A stretch of DNA of 13,140 nt from an uncultured Oscillospiraceae bacterium (GTDB lineage: Bacteria; Bacillota; Clostridia; Oscillospirales; Oscillospiraceae): contig CAKUHV010000041.1 in assembly GCA_934659445.1 (NCBI GenBank), forward strand, positions 1-13,140. Reading direction: 5' to 3'. A program made the position numbers and the translations under genes. Below are positions 6,714-13,140 of the stretch, one piece after another (the stretch's first letter is position 1; each line of letters opens with the position of its first letter). The notes below the pieces were generated by a model. The model made no database searches, was not told the DNA's origin, and saw nothing but the letters and a program-made list of their open reading frames with translations.

Positions 6714-9146
6714 TCATTCGCGGCATGTGATCTGAAGGGTCACACGTCCCCCCGTACAGGCCAGCCGCAGGGTGTCCCCCGGCTTTGCCCCGCCGGACAG
6801 CAGCAGGTCGGCGGCGGCGTCCTCCACCCACTCGGCCACCGCCCGGCGCAGGGGCCGGGCGCCGTAGGCCCGGTCCTCCCCCTGCTTTGCGATGAGCTCC
6901 ACCGCCCCATCGTCTGCCAGCAGAGTCAGCCCCTGGGCCTGCATCCGGGCGCCGGTCTGCTCCAGCAGGCGGCGGGCGATGGCCTGAAGGGACCCGGCAT
7001 CCAGGGGGTGGAACACCAGCGTTCCGTCCAGCCGGTTGAGAAATTCCGGGGGAAAGGTCTTTCTGGCGTCGGACAGCACCTCGTGCTCCAGAGCCTGACG
7101 CCGGGCGGCCTCCGGCGGGGCAAAGCCCAGCCCCGGTCCCCGGGCAAAGCGCTGGGAGCCCAGATTGGAGGTCATCACCAGCACCGCGTTCCGGAAGTCG
7201 GTCTTCCGCCCCTGACTGTCGGTGAGCACCCCCTCCTCCATCACCTGGAGCAGCACCGACCACACGTCCCGGTGTGCCTTCTCCAGCTCGTCCAGCAGCA
7301 CCACCGACCAGGGGGCCCGGCGTACCCGCTCGGTGAGCTGCCCCCCCTGATCGTGGCCCACATACCCCGGGGGTGCGCCGATCAGGCGGGAGACGGAGTG
7401 GGGCTCCATATACTCCGACATATCAAAGCGCAGCAGGGCGTCCTGACTGCCGAACAGGGTCTGGGCCAGAGCGCGGCACAGCTGGGTCTTGCCCACCCCC
7501 GTGGGCCCCAGCAGCAGAAAGCAGCCCACCGGCCGGCCGGGGTCCCGCAGCCCCATGCGGCTGCGGCGGATGGCCCGGGCCACGGCGCGAACAGCCCCGT
7601 CCTGCCCCACCAGAGAGCGGCGCAGGGTGTCCTCCAGGCCGTGGAGTGCTGTCCGCTCTTCCCCATCGGGGGAGCGGACGGGCACCCCCGTCCACTGCTC
7701 CAGCACGGCCCGGATGTGCCCCTCGTCCACGGTGCGGTGCTCGTGCCCCGCCTGCCACTTCCGGCGGCCCTCCTCCAGCTGGCGGCGGAAGGAGCCCTCG
7801 GCGTCCCGCAGCAGAGCGGCCTTCTCAAAGTCCCGTTGGCGCACCGCCTGGTCCAGCTGCCGGGCGGCCTCCCCCGCCCGGTCCTTCAGGGCCCGCAGCT
7901 CCGGGGGCATGGTGGGCTGCTCCAGCCGGGCCCGGGCGGCGGCCTCGTCCATCAGGTCGATGGCCTTGTCCGGCAGAAAGCGGGTGGGCAGATACCGGCG
8001 GGACAGGTCCACCGCCGCCTCCAGCGCCCGGTCGGAGATGGTCAGGTGATGGTGGGCCTCATACCGGCCCCGCAGCCCCCGGAGGATGGCCAGAGCCTCC
8101 TCCCGGTCGGGCTCCTTCAGGGTCACGGGCTGGAAGCGCCGCTCCAGGGCGGCGTCCTTCTCGATATAGGTGCGGTACTCCGTGATGGTGGTGGCCCCGA
8201 TGACCTGCAGCTCCCCCCGGGACAGGGCGGGCTTGAGGATGTTGGCGGCGTCGATGGCCCCCTCGGCGCTGCCCGCGCCTACGATGGTGTGCAGCTCGTC
8301 GATAAACAGGATGATGTTCCCCGCCCGGCGCACCTCGGACAGGATGTGCTTCAGCTTCTCCTCAAACTCCCCCCGGTACTTGGTGCCCGCCACCATGGCG
8401 GACATGTCCAGGGCGCACAGCCGCCGCCCCAGCAGGTGGGGCGGGGCGGTGCCGTCGGCGATGGCCAGGGCCAGCCCCTCGGCCACCGCCGTCTTGCCCA
8501 CCCCCGGCTCTCCGATCAGAGCGGGGTTGTTCTTGCTGCGGCGGGACAGGATCTGGATCACCCGGTCCAGCTCCGCCTGGCGGCCGATGAGGGGATCCAG
8601 CTTCCCCTCCGCCGCCATGCGGGTCAGATCCCGGCAGCACTGGTCCAGCTGTCTGGTATCCGCCGGGGCGCGCTCCCCCTCACGGGGGCGGGAGGGGCGG
8701 TAGTCCCCCGGCTCGCCCCCCAACGAGGCGGTCACCGCCCGGCGCAGCAGACCGCTGTCCACGCCGCAGTCCTCCAGCAGCCGGCGGGCGGAGCAGTCCT
8801 GCTCCGTCAGGGCCAGCAGCAGGTGCCGGTCCCCCACGGCGGGATGGCCCATGCGGCGGCAGTCCAGCACCGCCCGGCCGATGACCTGCCGGCAGCCGGG
8901 GGTCAGCCCCTGATACAGGCTGTGGGAGGGCACCCCGGTGCCCACCAGCTGGGCGATGGCCCGGCGCAGGGCGGCCCCGTCGGCCCCCCGTTCCCGCAGC
9001 ATGTGGGAGGCGGGGGAATACTCCTGGCTGGCCAGAGCTAGCAGCAGATGCTCGCTGCCCACATAGCTGTGGCCCAGACGGGCGGCGTTTTCCTGGGCCA
9101 GACGCAGCGCCCCCAGGGCTGCGGTGGTAAAGCGGTTGTCAGACAT
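6714..9146 (-). CDS. clpC: ClpC, ATP-dependent Hsp100 unfoldase of the Clp protease
   Basis: This 810-residue protein is the same length as Bacillus ClpC. It has two Clp_N repeats (about 3-65 and 80-142). The first AAA+ domain has Walker A GEPGVGKT (212-219) and Walker B in NIILFIDELHT (277-287). A short middle domain (about 410-470) has a UVR-like QRDFEKAALLRDAE stretch. The second AAA+ domain has Walker A GPTGVGKT (547-554), Walker B in VVLLDELEKAH (615-625), the pore loop GAPPGYVG (590-597) and the YGARPLRRAV sensor-2 motif. The tripeptide LGF in GPGLGFAP (670-677) sits where ClpC carries its ClpP-docking loop; together with the short middle domain this argues against ClpB. ClpC threads unfolded or adaptor-marked proteins into ClpP. 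The start is supported by GGAGGTGA 8 nt upstream. No ctsR, mcsA or mcsB adjoins it and no CtsR heptad repeat is visible upstream, so control differs from the Bacillus operon. I found no convincing promoter. Confidence 0.95.
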   Translation of the reverse strand: MSDNRFTTAALGALRLAQENAARLGHSYVGSEHLLLALASQEYSPASHMLRERGADGAALRRAIAQLVGTGVPSHSLYQGLTPGCRQVIGRAVLDCRRMGHPAVGDRHLLLALTEQDCSARRLLEDCGVDSGLLRRAVTASLGGEPGDYRPSRPREGERAPADTRQLDQCCRDLTRMAAEGKLDPLIGRQAELDRVIQILSRRSKNNPALIGEPGVGKTAVAEGLALAIADGTAPPHLLGRRLCALDMSAMVAGTKYRGEFEEKLKHILSEVRRAGNIILFIDELHTIVGAGSAEGAIDAANILKPALSRGELQVIGATTITEYRTYIEKDAALERRFQPVTLKEPDREEALAILRGLRGRYEAHHHLTISDRALEAAVDLSRRYLPTRFLPDKAIDLMDEAAARARLEQPTMPPELRALKDRAGEAARQLDQAVRQRDFEKAALLRDAEGSFRRQLEEGRRKWQAGHEHRTVDEGHIRAVLEQWTGVPVRSPDGEERTALHGLEDTLRRSLVGQDGAVRAVARAIRRSRMGLRDPGRPVGCFLLLGPTGVGKTQLCRALAQTLFGSQDALLRFDMSEYMEPHSVSRLIGAPPGYVGHDQGGQLTERVRRAPWSVVLLDELEKAHRDVWSVLLQVMEEGVLTDSQGRKTDFRNAVLVMTSNLGSQRFARGPGLGFAPPEAARRQALEHEVLSDARKTFPPEFLNRLDGTLVFHPLDAGSLQAIARRLLEQTGARMQAQGLTLLADDGAVELIAKQGEDRAYGARPLRRAVAEWVEDAAADLLLSGGAKPGDTLRLACTGGRVTLQITCRE

Positions 9147-9285
9147 GGGCGGTCACCTCCATCGTGTGCAGTACAGCATTCCCACTTTCCGGAAAATTAG
9201 CCCCGTCCCCCGGCACAGGACCGCATTTGTCCATAGGGGAGAAGAAGCTCCGGCCTTTTCATCAGAAATATGGAAAGAATGGGAG

Positions 9286-9313
9286 TTGATTTTTCCGAAA
9301 GTTATGATACAAT
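9286..9313 (+). promoter_or_regulatory. Probable promoter of ferredoxin gene
   Basis: TTGATT (9286-9291) and TACAAT (9308-9313) are separated by 16 bp, in an AT-rich island between divergent clpC and the ferredoxin gene. The leader to the ATG at 9344 is about 24 nt and contains GGAGGTG (9330-9336). Confidence 0.65.
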
Positions 9314-9343
9314 AGGGGTACATTTTTATGGAGGTGTATCTCA

Positions 9344-9514
9344 ATGGCTTATGTGATCAGCAGCGCTTGTGTCAGCTGCGGCTCCTGCGCCGACGCCTGC
9401 CCCGCCGGTGCTATCTCCCAGGGTGACTCCCAGTATCAGATCGATGCTAGCGCCTGCCTGGACTGCGGCTCCTGCGCCGATGCCTGCCCCATGGGTGCCA
9501 TCAGCCAGGGCTGA
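9344..9514 (+). CDS. 2[4Fe-4S] ferredoxin (clostridial type)
   Basis: This 56-residue soluble protein, MAYVISSACVSCGSCADACP..., has two CxxCxxCxxxCP clusters: C9, C12, C15, C19 and C38, C41, C44, C48. Length and spacing match the small bacterial ferredoxins that carry low-potential electrons for hydrogenases, pyruvate:ferredoxin oxidoreductase and similar anaerobic enzymes in the cytoplasm. The ATG follows GGAGGTG by 7 nt. The two halves are nearly identical around the clusters: 9376-9403 and 9463-9490 match at 27 of 28 bases, showing the family's ancestral duplication or recent homogenisation. It is monocistronic, with its own promoter and a strong terminator 20 bp after the stop. The physiological partner cannot be told from the neighbours. 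Confidence 0.96.
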   Translation: MAYVISSACVSCGSCADACPAGAISQGDSQYQIDASACLDCGSCADACPMGAISQG

Positions 9515-9534
9515 GTCGAAAGACTTACATGAAA

Positions 9535-9569
9535 ACAGCGCCGGGGCCTGCGCCCCGGCGCTGTTTTTC
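9535..9569 (+). terminator. Terminator of ferredoxin gene
   Basis: A perfect 13-bp GC-rich stem (9535-9547 with 9552-9564) has the loop CTGC and is followed by a run of Ts. It is a strong intrinsic terminator. Confidence 0.92.
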
Positions 9570-9607
9570 TTTTTGGTAAAAGGGCAATACCCTTTTACCA
9601 AAAAGAA
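9567..9607. repeat. Long AT-rich perfect hairpin, possible second bidirectional terminator
   Basis: An 18-bp perfect inverted repeat (9567-9584 with 9590-9607) has the loop CAATA; the arms contain GGTAAAAGGG. It overlaps the T-run of the preceding terminator. Its T-rich and A-rich outer arms would let it terminate on both strands, but no opposing gene needs it here. It may be part of a repetitive element with the hairpins that follow. Confidence 0.7.
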
Positions 9608-9617
9608 GGAGAATGCA

Positions 9618-9746
9618 CGCAGTCCGACCCTCGATTTCCCACGAAAAAGTCGGGCCGGACTGCGCGAGAGGTGTCATTTCCGACGCGCGTGTCGTTGGGA
9701 ATGACGGATCGAAAAAAATTCCGCCGTTTGCGAACGGCGGAATTTT
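9618..9746. repeat. Three consecutive hairpins in gene-free DNA
   Basis: Hairpin A: CGCAGTCCG (9618-9626) with CGGACTGCG (9656-9664), plus CCC/GGG inside an A-C mismatch. Hairpin B: 9673-9684 with 9691-9705, GTCATT/AATGAC at the base and GAC/GTC at the tip. Hairpin C: a perfect 14-bp stem, 9715-9728 with 9733-9746, loop TGCG, with A- and T-runs at its base. No reading frame with a ribosome site fits. Together with the two upstream hairpins these fill most of the 326-bp gap between the ferredoxin and MerR genes. A structured repetitive element or RNA is possible; the class is not known to me. Confidence 0.6.
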
Positions 9747-9790
9747 GAACGGGGGAAAGCGGCAATTTCCGAAAATTTTTTGAAAATCCC

Positions 9791-9821
9791 TTGACTGTAA
9801 ACCCCCTTGATACCTTACAGT
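9791..9821 (+). promoter_or_regulatory. MerR-type promoter and operator (autoregulation)
   Basis: TTGACT (9791-9796) and TACAGT (9816-9821) are separated by 19 bp, the long spacer typical of MerR-controlled promoters. A perfect 7-bp dyad, ACTGTAA-N14-TTACAGT (9794-9800 / 9815-9821), is centred in the spacer and overlaps both hexamers. The predicted transcript would begin about at the AGGAGG (9828-9833) of the MerR-RDD gene, leaving a very short leader. The layout strongly suggests that the regulator acts on its own promoter. Confidence 0.8.
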
Positions 9822-9840
9822 GTGGGCAGGAGGTGGCTGT

Positions 9841-11235
9841 ATGACCATCAAGGAACTGGAAGAGCGCACGGGGATGACCCGGGCCAACATTCGCTACTAC
9901 GAGCAGGAGGGGCTGCTGGCCCCGGCGCGGAAGGAGAACGGCTACCGCAGCTATTCGGAGGAGGACTGCGAGGACCTTTTGAAGATCAAGCTGCTGCGGC
10001 AGCTGCAATTCTCCCTTCAGGAGATCCGGGACCTGCAGAACGGGACCCTGCCTCTGCCTCTGGCCATGGAGGACCGCTCCGCCGTTCTGGAGGGGGAGAG
10101 CAGCGCGCTGCTCTCTGCCCGGGACGTGTGCCGCACCATCGAGCGGGAGGTGCCCGACTACGCCGCCCTGGACCCCCAGGTCTATCTGCGGCAGCTGTCC
10201 GCCCCCCGGGACACCGCGGCGGCGGATGTGGCCCAGCCCCACCCCTGGCGGCGGTACTTCGCCCGCAGCCTGGACCTGGCTTTGGCGGGGCTGGCGGTGA
10301 GTCTGATGCGCTTTTGTGTGTTCCGCCAGCCGCTGGATGACGGCGCGGGGGCGCGCATCGTGCAGCTGGTCCTGGCCTGGGTGGTGCTGATGGTGACGGA
10401 GCCATTCCTGCTGCACTTCTGGGGCACTACAGTGGGCAAATGGATCTGGGGCATCCGGGTGGTATCCATTCGGGACGGGAAAAAGCTGAGCCTGAACGAG
10501 GCCTTCTCCCGCACGGGCCTGGTGTTCGCCTGCGGCGAAGGCGCCAGCATCCCCCTGGTGAATTTTGCCTGCAACGGCTACAGCTACTACCGCTATGTGA
10601 AGAAGGGAGAACCCCTGGCCTGGGAGGGCGACAGCGTGGAGCAGTTCTCCGACCGGGACTGGAAGGCCCCCGCGGGCTATGTGCTGGCTGTGGCCGCCGT
10701 GGTGGGGCTTACCTATCTGGCGGGGATCTCCACCCTGCTGCCCCCCAACCGGGGGGAGCTGACCGTGGCGGAGTTCGCGGAGAATTACAACTACTACCGG
10801 AACTATTTCGGGGTGCATCCCCAGTGCAGTCTGGACAGCGACGGCAGGCGGCAGGAGATGGCGGACGACCAGGGACAGACAATCGTCATCTCCTTGGGGA
10901 CAATGCCCCGGCCCGACTTCATCTTCACTACGGAGGACGGCATGGTCACCCAGGTGTCCTGGTCCTATACGATGGAGGAGGAGAACGCCGTGCTGGACAC
11001 TGTGTCCCCCCAGCTGTGCTGGATGGCCCTGGCCGCCGCGCAGAGGGGCACCCATGTCTGGAATCTGAACAACAAGGAATTCCTCATGGAGGACTGGGAT
11101 CCGGCAATCGACCACTTCTCCTGCTCCTGGCAGGGGGTGGTCCTGGACTACCGCACCCGGCTGCTGCGGGACGCGGACGGCTGGCGTCTCCGGCCGGGCA
11201 GCACCGTGTCCTGCACCGTGACGGTGGAAAACTAA
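9841..11235 (+). CDS. MerR-family DNA-binding domain fused to RDD membrane domain
   Basis: This is a 464-residue protein. Residues 1-68 are a MerR winged helix (MTIKELEERTGMTRANIRYYEQEGLL...ENGYRSYSEEDCEDLLKIKLLRQLQFSLQEI). Residues 70-132 form a linker in place of the usual dimerisation helix plus effector domain. Residues 136-275 are RDD-like: WRRYFARSLDLALAGL (136-151), a second hydrophobic span (173-194), then GTTVGKWIWGIRVVSIRDGKKLSLNEAFSRT (195-225). Another membrane span lies at about 278-299, followed by a soluble tail (300-464) of unknown fold. Whether the tail is outside or inside depends on whether 222-243 crosses the membrane. I start at ATG 9841 (AGGAGG 7 nt upstream); an in-frame ATG at 9820 lacks a site and would lie within the predicted promoter. 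It is probably a one-component membrane sensor-regulator; the ligand is unknown. Confidence 0.9.
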   Translation: MTIKELEERTGMTRANIRYYEQEGLLAPARKENGYRSYSEEDCEDLLKIKLLRQLQFSLQEIRDLQNGTLPLPLAMEDRSAVLEGESSALLSARDVCRTIEREVPDYAALDPQVYLRQLSAPRDTAAADVAQPHPWRRYFARSLDLALAGLAVSLMRFCVFRQPLDDGAGARIVQLVLAWVVLMVTEPFLLHFWGTTVGKWIWGIRVVSIRDGKKLSLNEAFSRTGLVFACGEGASIPLVNFACNGYSYYRYVKKGEPLAWEGDSVEQFSDRDWKAPAGYVLAVAAVVGLTYLAGISTLLPPNRGELTVAEFAENYNYYRNYFGVHPQCSLDSDGRRQEMADDQGQTIVISLGTMPRPDFIFTTEDGMVTQVSWSYTMEEENAVLDTVSPQLCWMALAAAQRGTHVWNLNNKEFLMEDWDPAIDHFSCSWQGVVLDYRTRLLRDADGWRLRPGSTVSCTVTVEN

Positions 11236-11268
11236 ACGAGCGGCCCGCCATCGGCGGGCCGCTCGTTT
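11234..11268. terminator. Bidirectional terminator between MerR-RDD and dipeptidase genes
   Basis: A perfect 16-bp stem (11234-11249 with 11253-11268) has the 3-nt loop ATC and is followed by further Ts. Its left arm includes the last two bases of the MerR-RDD stop codon, and its right edge abuts the dipeptidase stop (11269-11271). It therefore serves both converging genes in minimal space. Confidence 0.9.
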
Positions 11269-12213
11269 TTATAGATTCTCCCGGAAGAACCGCAGGGCAT
11301 TCCGCCACAGGATGCCCTCCGCCTGTTCCCGGGTCAGGCCCCAGTCCAGGAACCGTTGATACAGCCCCGCGGCCTTGTCCGGGGTGTTCAGCCACCCCGG
11401 CAGGTGGGCCCCGTCGAAGTCGGAGCCCAGGGCCAGACAGTCTCCCGCCCCCAGCTCCAGAAAGTGCTCCACATGGCGGCGCAGGTCCTCCGGAGTGGCC
11501 TCCCCCCGGTCAGACAGAAAGCTGACATAGTAGTTCAGGCCGATGAGGCACCTTCTGGCTGCCATCTCCCGGATCATGTCGTCGGTGAGATTCCGCCGGT
11601 GGGGGCACACCGCCCGGGCGTTGGAATGGGTGGCCACGAAGGGCCGCCGGGCGATGTCCAGCACCTGCCGGAAGCCGGTGTCATTCAGGTGGGACACGTC
11701 CACTAAAATGCGCCGCTCCTCCAGCGCCGGGATCACCGCCCGGCCGAAGGGGGACAGGCCGTGGCCGGTGACATGGCCGGAGCCGATCTCGTTCTCCCCG
11801 TTCCAGGTAAGGGTAATGGCCTTTACGCCGGCCTGATCCATCACCTCTACCTGATCCATCCGGCCGGCCAGAACAGAACCGTTTTCCACCGTCAGAAAGG
11901 CGGCGGTTTTTCCGGCGGCCCAGGCGCGCTCCATGTCCCCGGCGGTGCGGCAGGGGATAACGCGGTCAGAGAACTTGTCCATCTGCCGGTCAAAGTTAGC
12001 CCGGTTGGCCGCAAAGTAGTCAATGGCCCCCTGCCCCCGTATCTGGTCCGGGGTAAACACAGCATAAAACTGAGCCCAGTGGGTCTGTTGAGGAATAGCA
12101 GACAGGGAAAGTACCTTGGCGGGGTCCTCCAAGGTGTCCGATTTGGACGCATCGCCCTTCCCGCAGTCTGTCAGAGTATCGCAGTGCAAGTCGATCAGAG
12201 CATAGGGGTACAT
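11269..12213 (-). CDS. Membrane dipeptidase (peptidase family M19)
   Basis: This 314-residue protein is a metal-dependent dipeptidase of the renal dipeptidase/M19 family with an amidohydrolase-like TIM-barrel fold. Metal ligands follow the family order: H10 and D12 in LHCDT (9-13), bridging E110 in TVENG (108-112), H175 in VDVSH (171-175) and H196 in ATHSNAR (194-200), with the catalytic-site D265 in GSDFDG (263-268). These enzymes hydrolyse dipeptides, often tolerating D-residues at the C-terminal side. Despite the family name no signal peptide or membrane span is present, so it is cytoplasmic, as is usual in Firmicutes. ATG 12213 has GGAGGA 5-6 nt upstream. A TAAAAT (12234-12229) could be a -10, but no good -35 matches it. 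It is monocistronic, converges on the MerR-RDD gene and has a MITE-like element 67 bp upstream. Confidence 0.95.
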   Translation of the reverse strand: MYPYALIDLHCDTLTDCGKGDASKSDTLEDPAKVLSLSAIPQQTHWAQFYAVFTPDQIRGQGAIDYFAANRANFDRQMDKFSDRVIPCRTAGDMERAWAAGKTAAFLTVENGSVLAGRMDQVEVMDQAGVKAITLTWNGENEIGSGHVTGHGLSPFGRAVIPALEERRILVDVSHLNDTGFRQVLDIARRPFVATHSNARAVCPHRRNLTDDMIREMAARRCLIGLNYYVSFLSDRGEATPEDLRRHVEHFLELGAGDCLALGSDFDGAHLPGWLNTPDKAAGLYQRFLDWGLTREQAEGILWRNALRFFRENL

Positions 12214-12279
12214 AAGATTCCTCCGTTCATTTTATCCTTCTATTCGCAGTCATCGCTCCCGCCCTTTCTTCGCAGGAAC

Positions 12280-12556
12280 TACCATCGGTTGACAAGGGCA
12301 AACACGCCTGACAGGGCGTCTTTCCGGCGCTTTTTGCTCTTTTCGCCTTGGTGGGCGCCAGCCCACCTGCGTCTCAAAAAACAAAAATCACTCGAAAATC
12401 CATTCCTGTCAGGTGCAGGCAGTTTTGCCGGAGCAGAAATGCGTCCAGACAAGGAAAGGCCCGCAGAAAATACTTATCGTATTGTCAAGGGACTTGACGC
12501 TGTATGGACCCATTTCTGCCCGTCAAAACCGTGTCTGCCCTTGTCAATCGATGGTA
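12280..12556. mobile_element. MITE-like non-coding element with terminal inverted repeats and TA ends
   Basis: Terminal inverted repeats of 27 nt (12280-12306 and 12530-12556) match at 25 positions. Each end reads TACCATCG then TTGACAAGGGCA, with a single base between (G or A). Pairing stops outside the outermost TA, the pattern left by IS630/Tc1-mariner-type transposition with TA duplication. The 277-bp interior has no plausible gene but is full of nested pairings: CCTGACAGG (12307-12315) with CCTGTCAGG (12405-12413); a perfect GGTGGGC-GCCA-GCCCACC hairpin (12350-12367); 12433-12446 with 12506-12519 (13 of 14); and GTCAAG-GGA-CTTGAC (12484-12498). No transposase is present, so any movement would need one in trans. 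It fills the gap between the dipeptidase gene and the 3' end of thiI and may also end thiI transcription, for which no separate terminator is visible. Confidence 0.72.
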
Positions 12557-12570
12557 TGAACCAAATAGGA

Positions 12571-13140
12571 TCATTCGTGTGCCGGGGGCAGCTGGATGCG
12601 CTCGATGCCGTCCACGGCGGCCTTCACCATGCCGTCGATGTCCAGCCCGGCCTCCGCCGCCTCCACCTCGCTGAGGATGGGACGCAGGCGGGGATGGCGG
12701 GGGGTAAAGACGGTGCAGCAGTCCTCGTAGGGCAGGATGGAGGTGTTATAGGTACCGATGCGGCGGGAGATCTGCACGATCTCCTCCTTGTCCATGCCGA
12801 TGCAGGGGCGCAGGACGGGCAGCTGAACCACCGCGCCGGTGCAGAGCATGGCGTCCATGGTCTGGCTGGCCACCTGGCCCAGACACTCGCCGGTGACCAG
12901 AGCCTTGGCCCCGCAGCGCCTGGCCACCTCCTGAGAGATGCGCATCATGAACCGGCGCATGATGATGGTGAACAGCTCCTCCGGGCAGGAGCGGCGCAGC
13001 TCCTCCTGAATGGCGGTGAAGGGCACCACATGGACGACGAGCCGTCCGGTGTAGGGCAGAAGATCCCGGGCCAGCTGGATGACCTTCTCCTTGGCCTCCG
13101 GGGAGGTATAGGGGTAGGAGAAGAAGTGCACCATATCCAG
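12571..13140 (-). CDS. thiI: tRNA 4-thiouridine synthase ThiI, C-terminal part (cut by window edge)
   Basis: About 189 residues are visible, and the frame continues past the right edge, so the N-terminal ferredoxin-like and THUMP domains lie outside. The visible part is the adenylating PP-loop half: HFFSYPYTSPEAKEKV, IIMRRFMMRISQEVARR, ALVTGECLGQVASQT, VLRPCIGMDKEEIVQISRRIGTYNTSILPYEDCCTVFTPRHP, all strongly conserved in ThiI. The cysteines in EDCC lie in the active-site region. The protein ends shortly after this domain with no rhodanese extension, as in most Firmicutes, where sulfur is delivered by a dedicated cysteine desulfurase. ThiI makes s4U8 in tRNA and can contribute to thiazole synthesis. 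The internal Met at 13134 is not the start. The MITE-like element begins 14 bp after the stop. Confidence 0.96.
   Translation of the reverse strand: MDMVHFFSYPYTSPEAKEKVIQLARDLLPYTGRLVVHVVPFTAIQEELRRSCPEELFTIIMRRFMMRISQEVARRCGAKALVTGECLGQVASQTMDAMLCTGAVVQLPVLRPCIGMDKEEIVQISRRIGTYNTSILPYEDCCTVFTPRHPRLRPILSEVEAAEAGLDIDGMVKAAVDGIERIQLPPAHE

Noticed and set aside
6499..7263. N-terminal extension of the PAP2 protein into the clpC region
   Set aside because: The frame is open, but the residues are Gly/Arg/Pro-rich antisense sequence crossing a terminator and a promoter. The ATG at 6498 has a ribosome site and fits the family length.
7008..9041. A 677-codon plus-strand open frame opposite clpC
   Set aside because: It is an antisense shadow. 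The ClpC frame has every expected motif over its full length.
9147..9343. Possible CtsR or HrcA/CIRCE operator upstream of clpC
   Set aside because: I looked for the GGTCAAA heptad repeats and the CIRCE inverted repeat on both strands and found neither. No convincing clpC promoter was identified there.
9618..9746. CRISPR array or riboswitch
   Set aside because: The units are inverted repeats of different sequence, not regularly spaced direct repeats. I do not recognise a riboswitch core in them.
9820..9840. Upstream ATG as start of the MerR-RDD gene
   Set aside because: It lies at the end of the predicted -10/dyad and lacks a ribosome site. The ATG at 9841 has AGGAGG at 7 nt and begins exactly at the MerR consensus MTIKELEERTG.

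Overview
The window looks like chromosome from a GC-rich, endospore-forming member of the Clostridia, most likely Oscillospiraceae (Flavonifractor / Pseudoflavonifractor / Lawsonibacter-like). The grounds are a SpoVT-like sporulation regulator, strong AGGAGG-type ribosome sites, ThiI apparently without a rhodanese domain, a ClpC rather than only ClpB, and DUF1538 and MATE proteins of clostridial type. The genus is inferred from style; no marker gene is present. I see no rRNA, tRNA, CRISPR array, phage gene or transposase.

Layout, left to right. (1) Positions 1-546 (+) hold a SpoVT-like frame whose DNA-binding N-terminus is not recognisable; it ends at a perfect bidirectional terminator. (2) Positions 3360-583 (-) are a tight operon with a good SigA-type promoter: a membrane-anchored GH25 muramidase, a short AlbA_2/Schlafen-type protein and a MATE exporter. 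(3) Positions 3426-5717 (+) carry a duplicated DUF1538 membrane protein followed 12 nt later by a tandem P-II-like protein, probably a transporter and its regulator. (4) Positions 6587-5767 (-) are a PAP2 phosphatase with its own promoter. (5) Positions 9146-6714 (-) encode an 810-residue ClpC. (6) Positions 9286-9514 (+) are a 56-residue 2[4Fe-4S] ferredoxin, transcribed divergently from clpC. (7) Positions 9535-9746 are a run of five hairpins. (8) Positions 9791-11235 (+) are a MerR-type regulator fused to an RDD membrane domain, behind a textbook MerR promoter (19-bp spacer, perfect dyad). (9) Positions 12213-11269 (-) are an M19 dipeptidase. (10) Positions 12280-12556 are a non-coding structured element with 27-nt terminal inverted repeats and TA ends, resembling a MITE. 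(11) Positions 13140-12571 (-) are the C-terminal part of ThiI, cut by the window edge.

Most genes are ordinary core or housekeeping functions in short transcription units separated by strong hairpin terminators, many of them serving two converging genes. The least ordinary items are the DUF1538/P-II pair, the membrane-tethered MerR regulator with its own promoter dyad, the MITE-like element, and the SpoVT frame, whose odd 5' end shares an 18-nt motif with that element.
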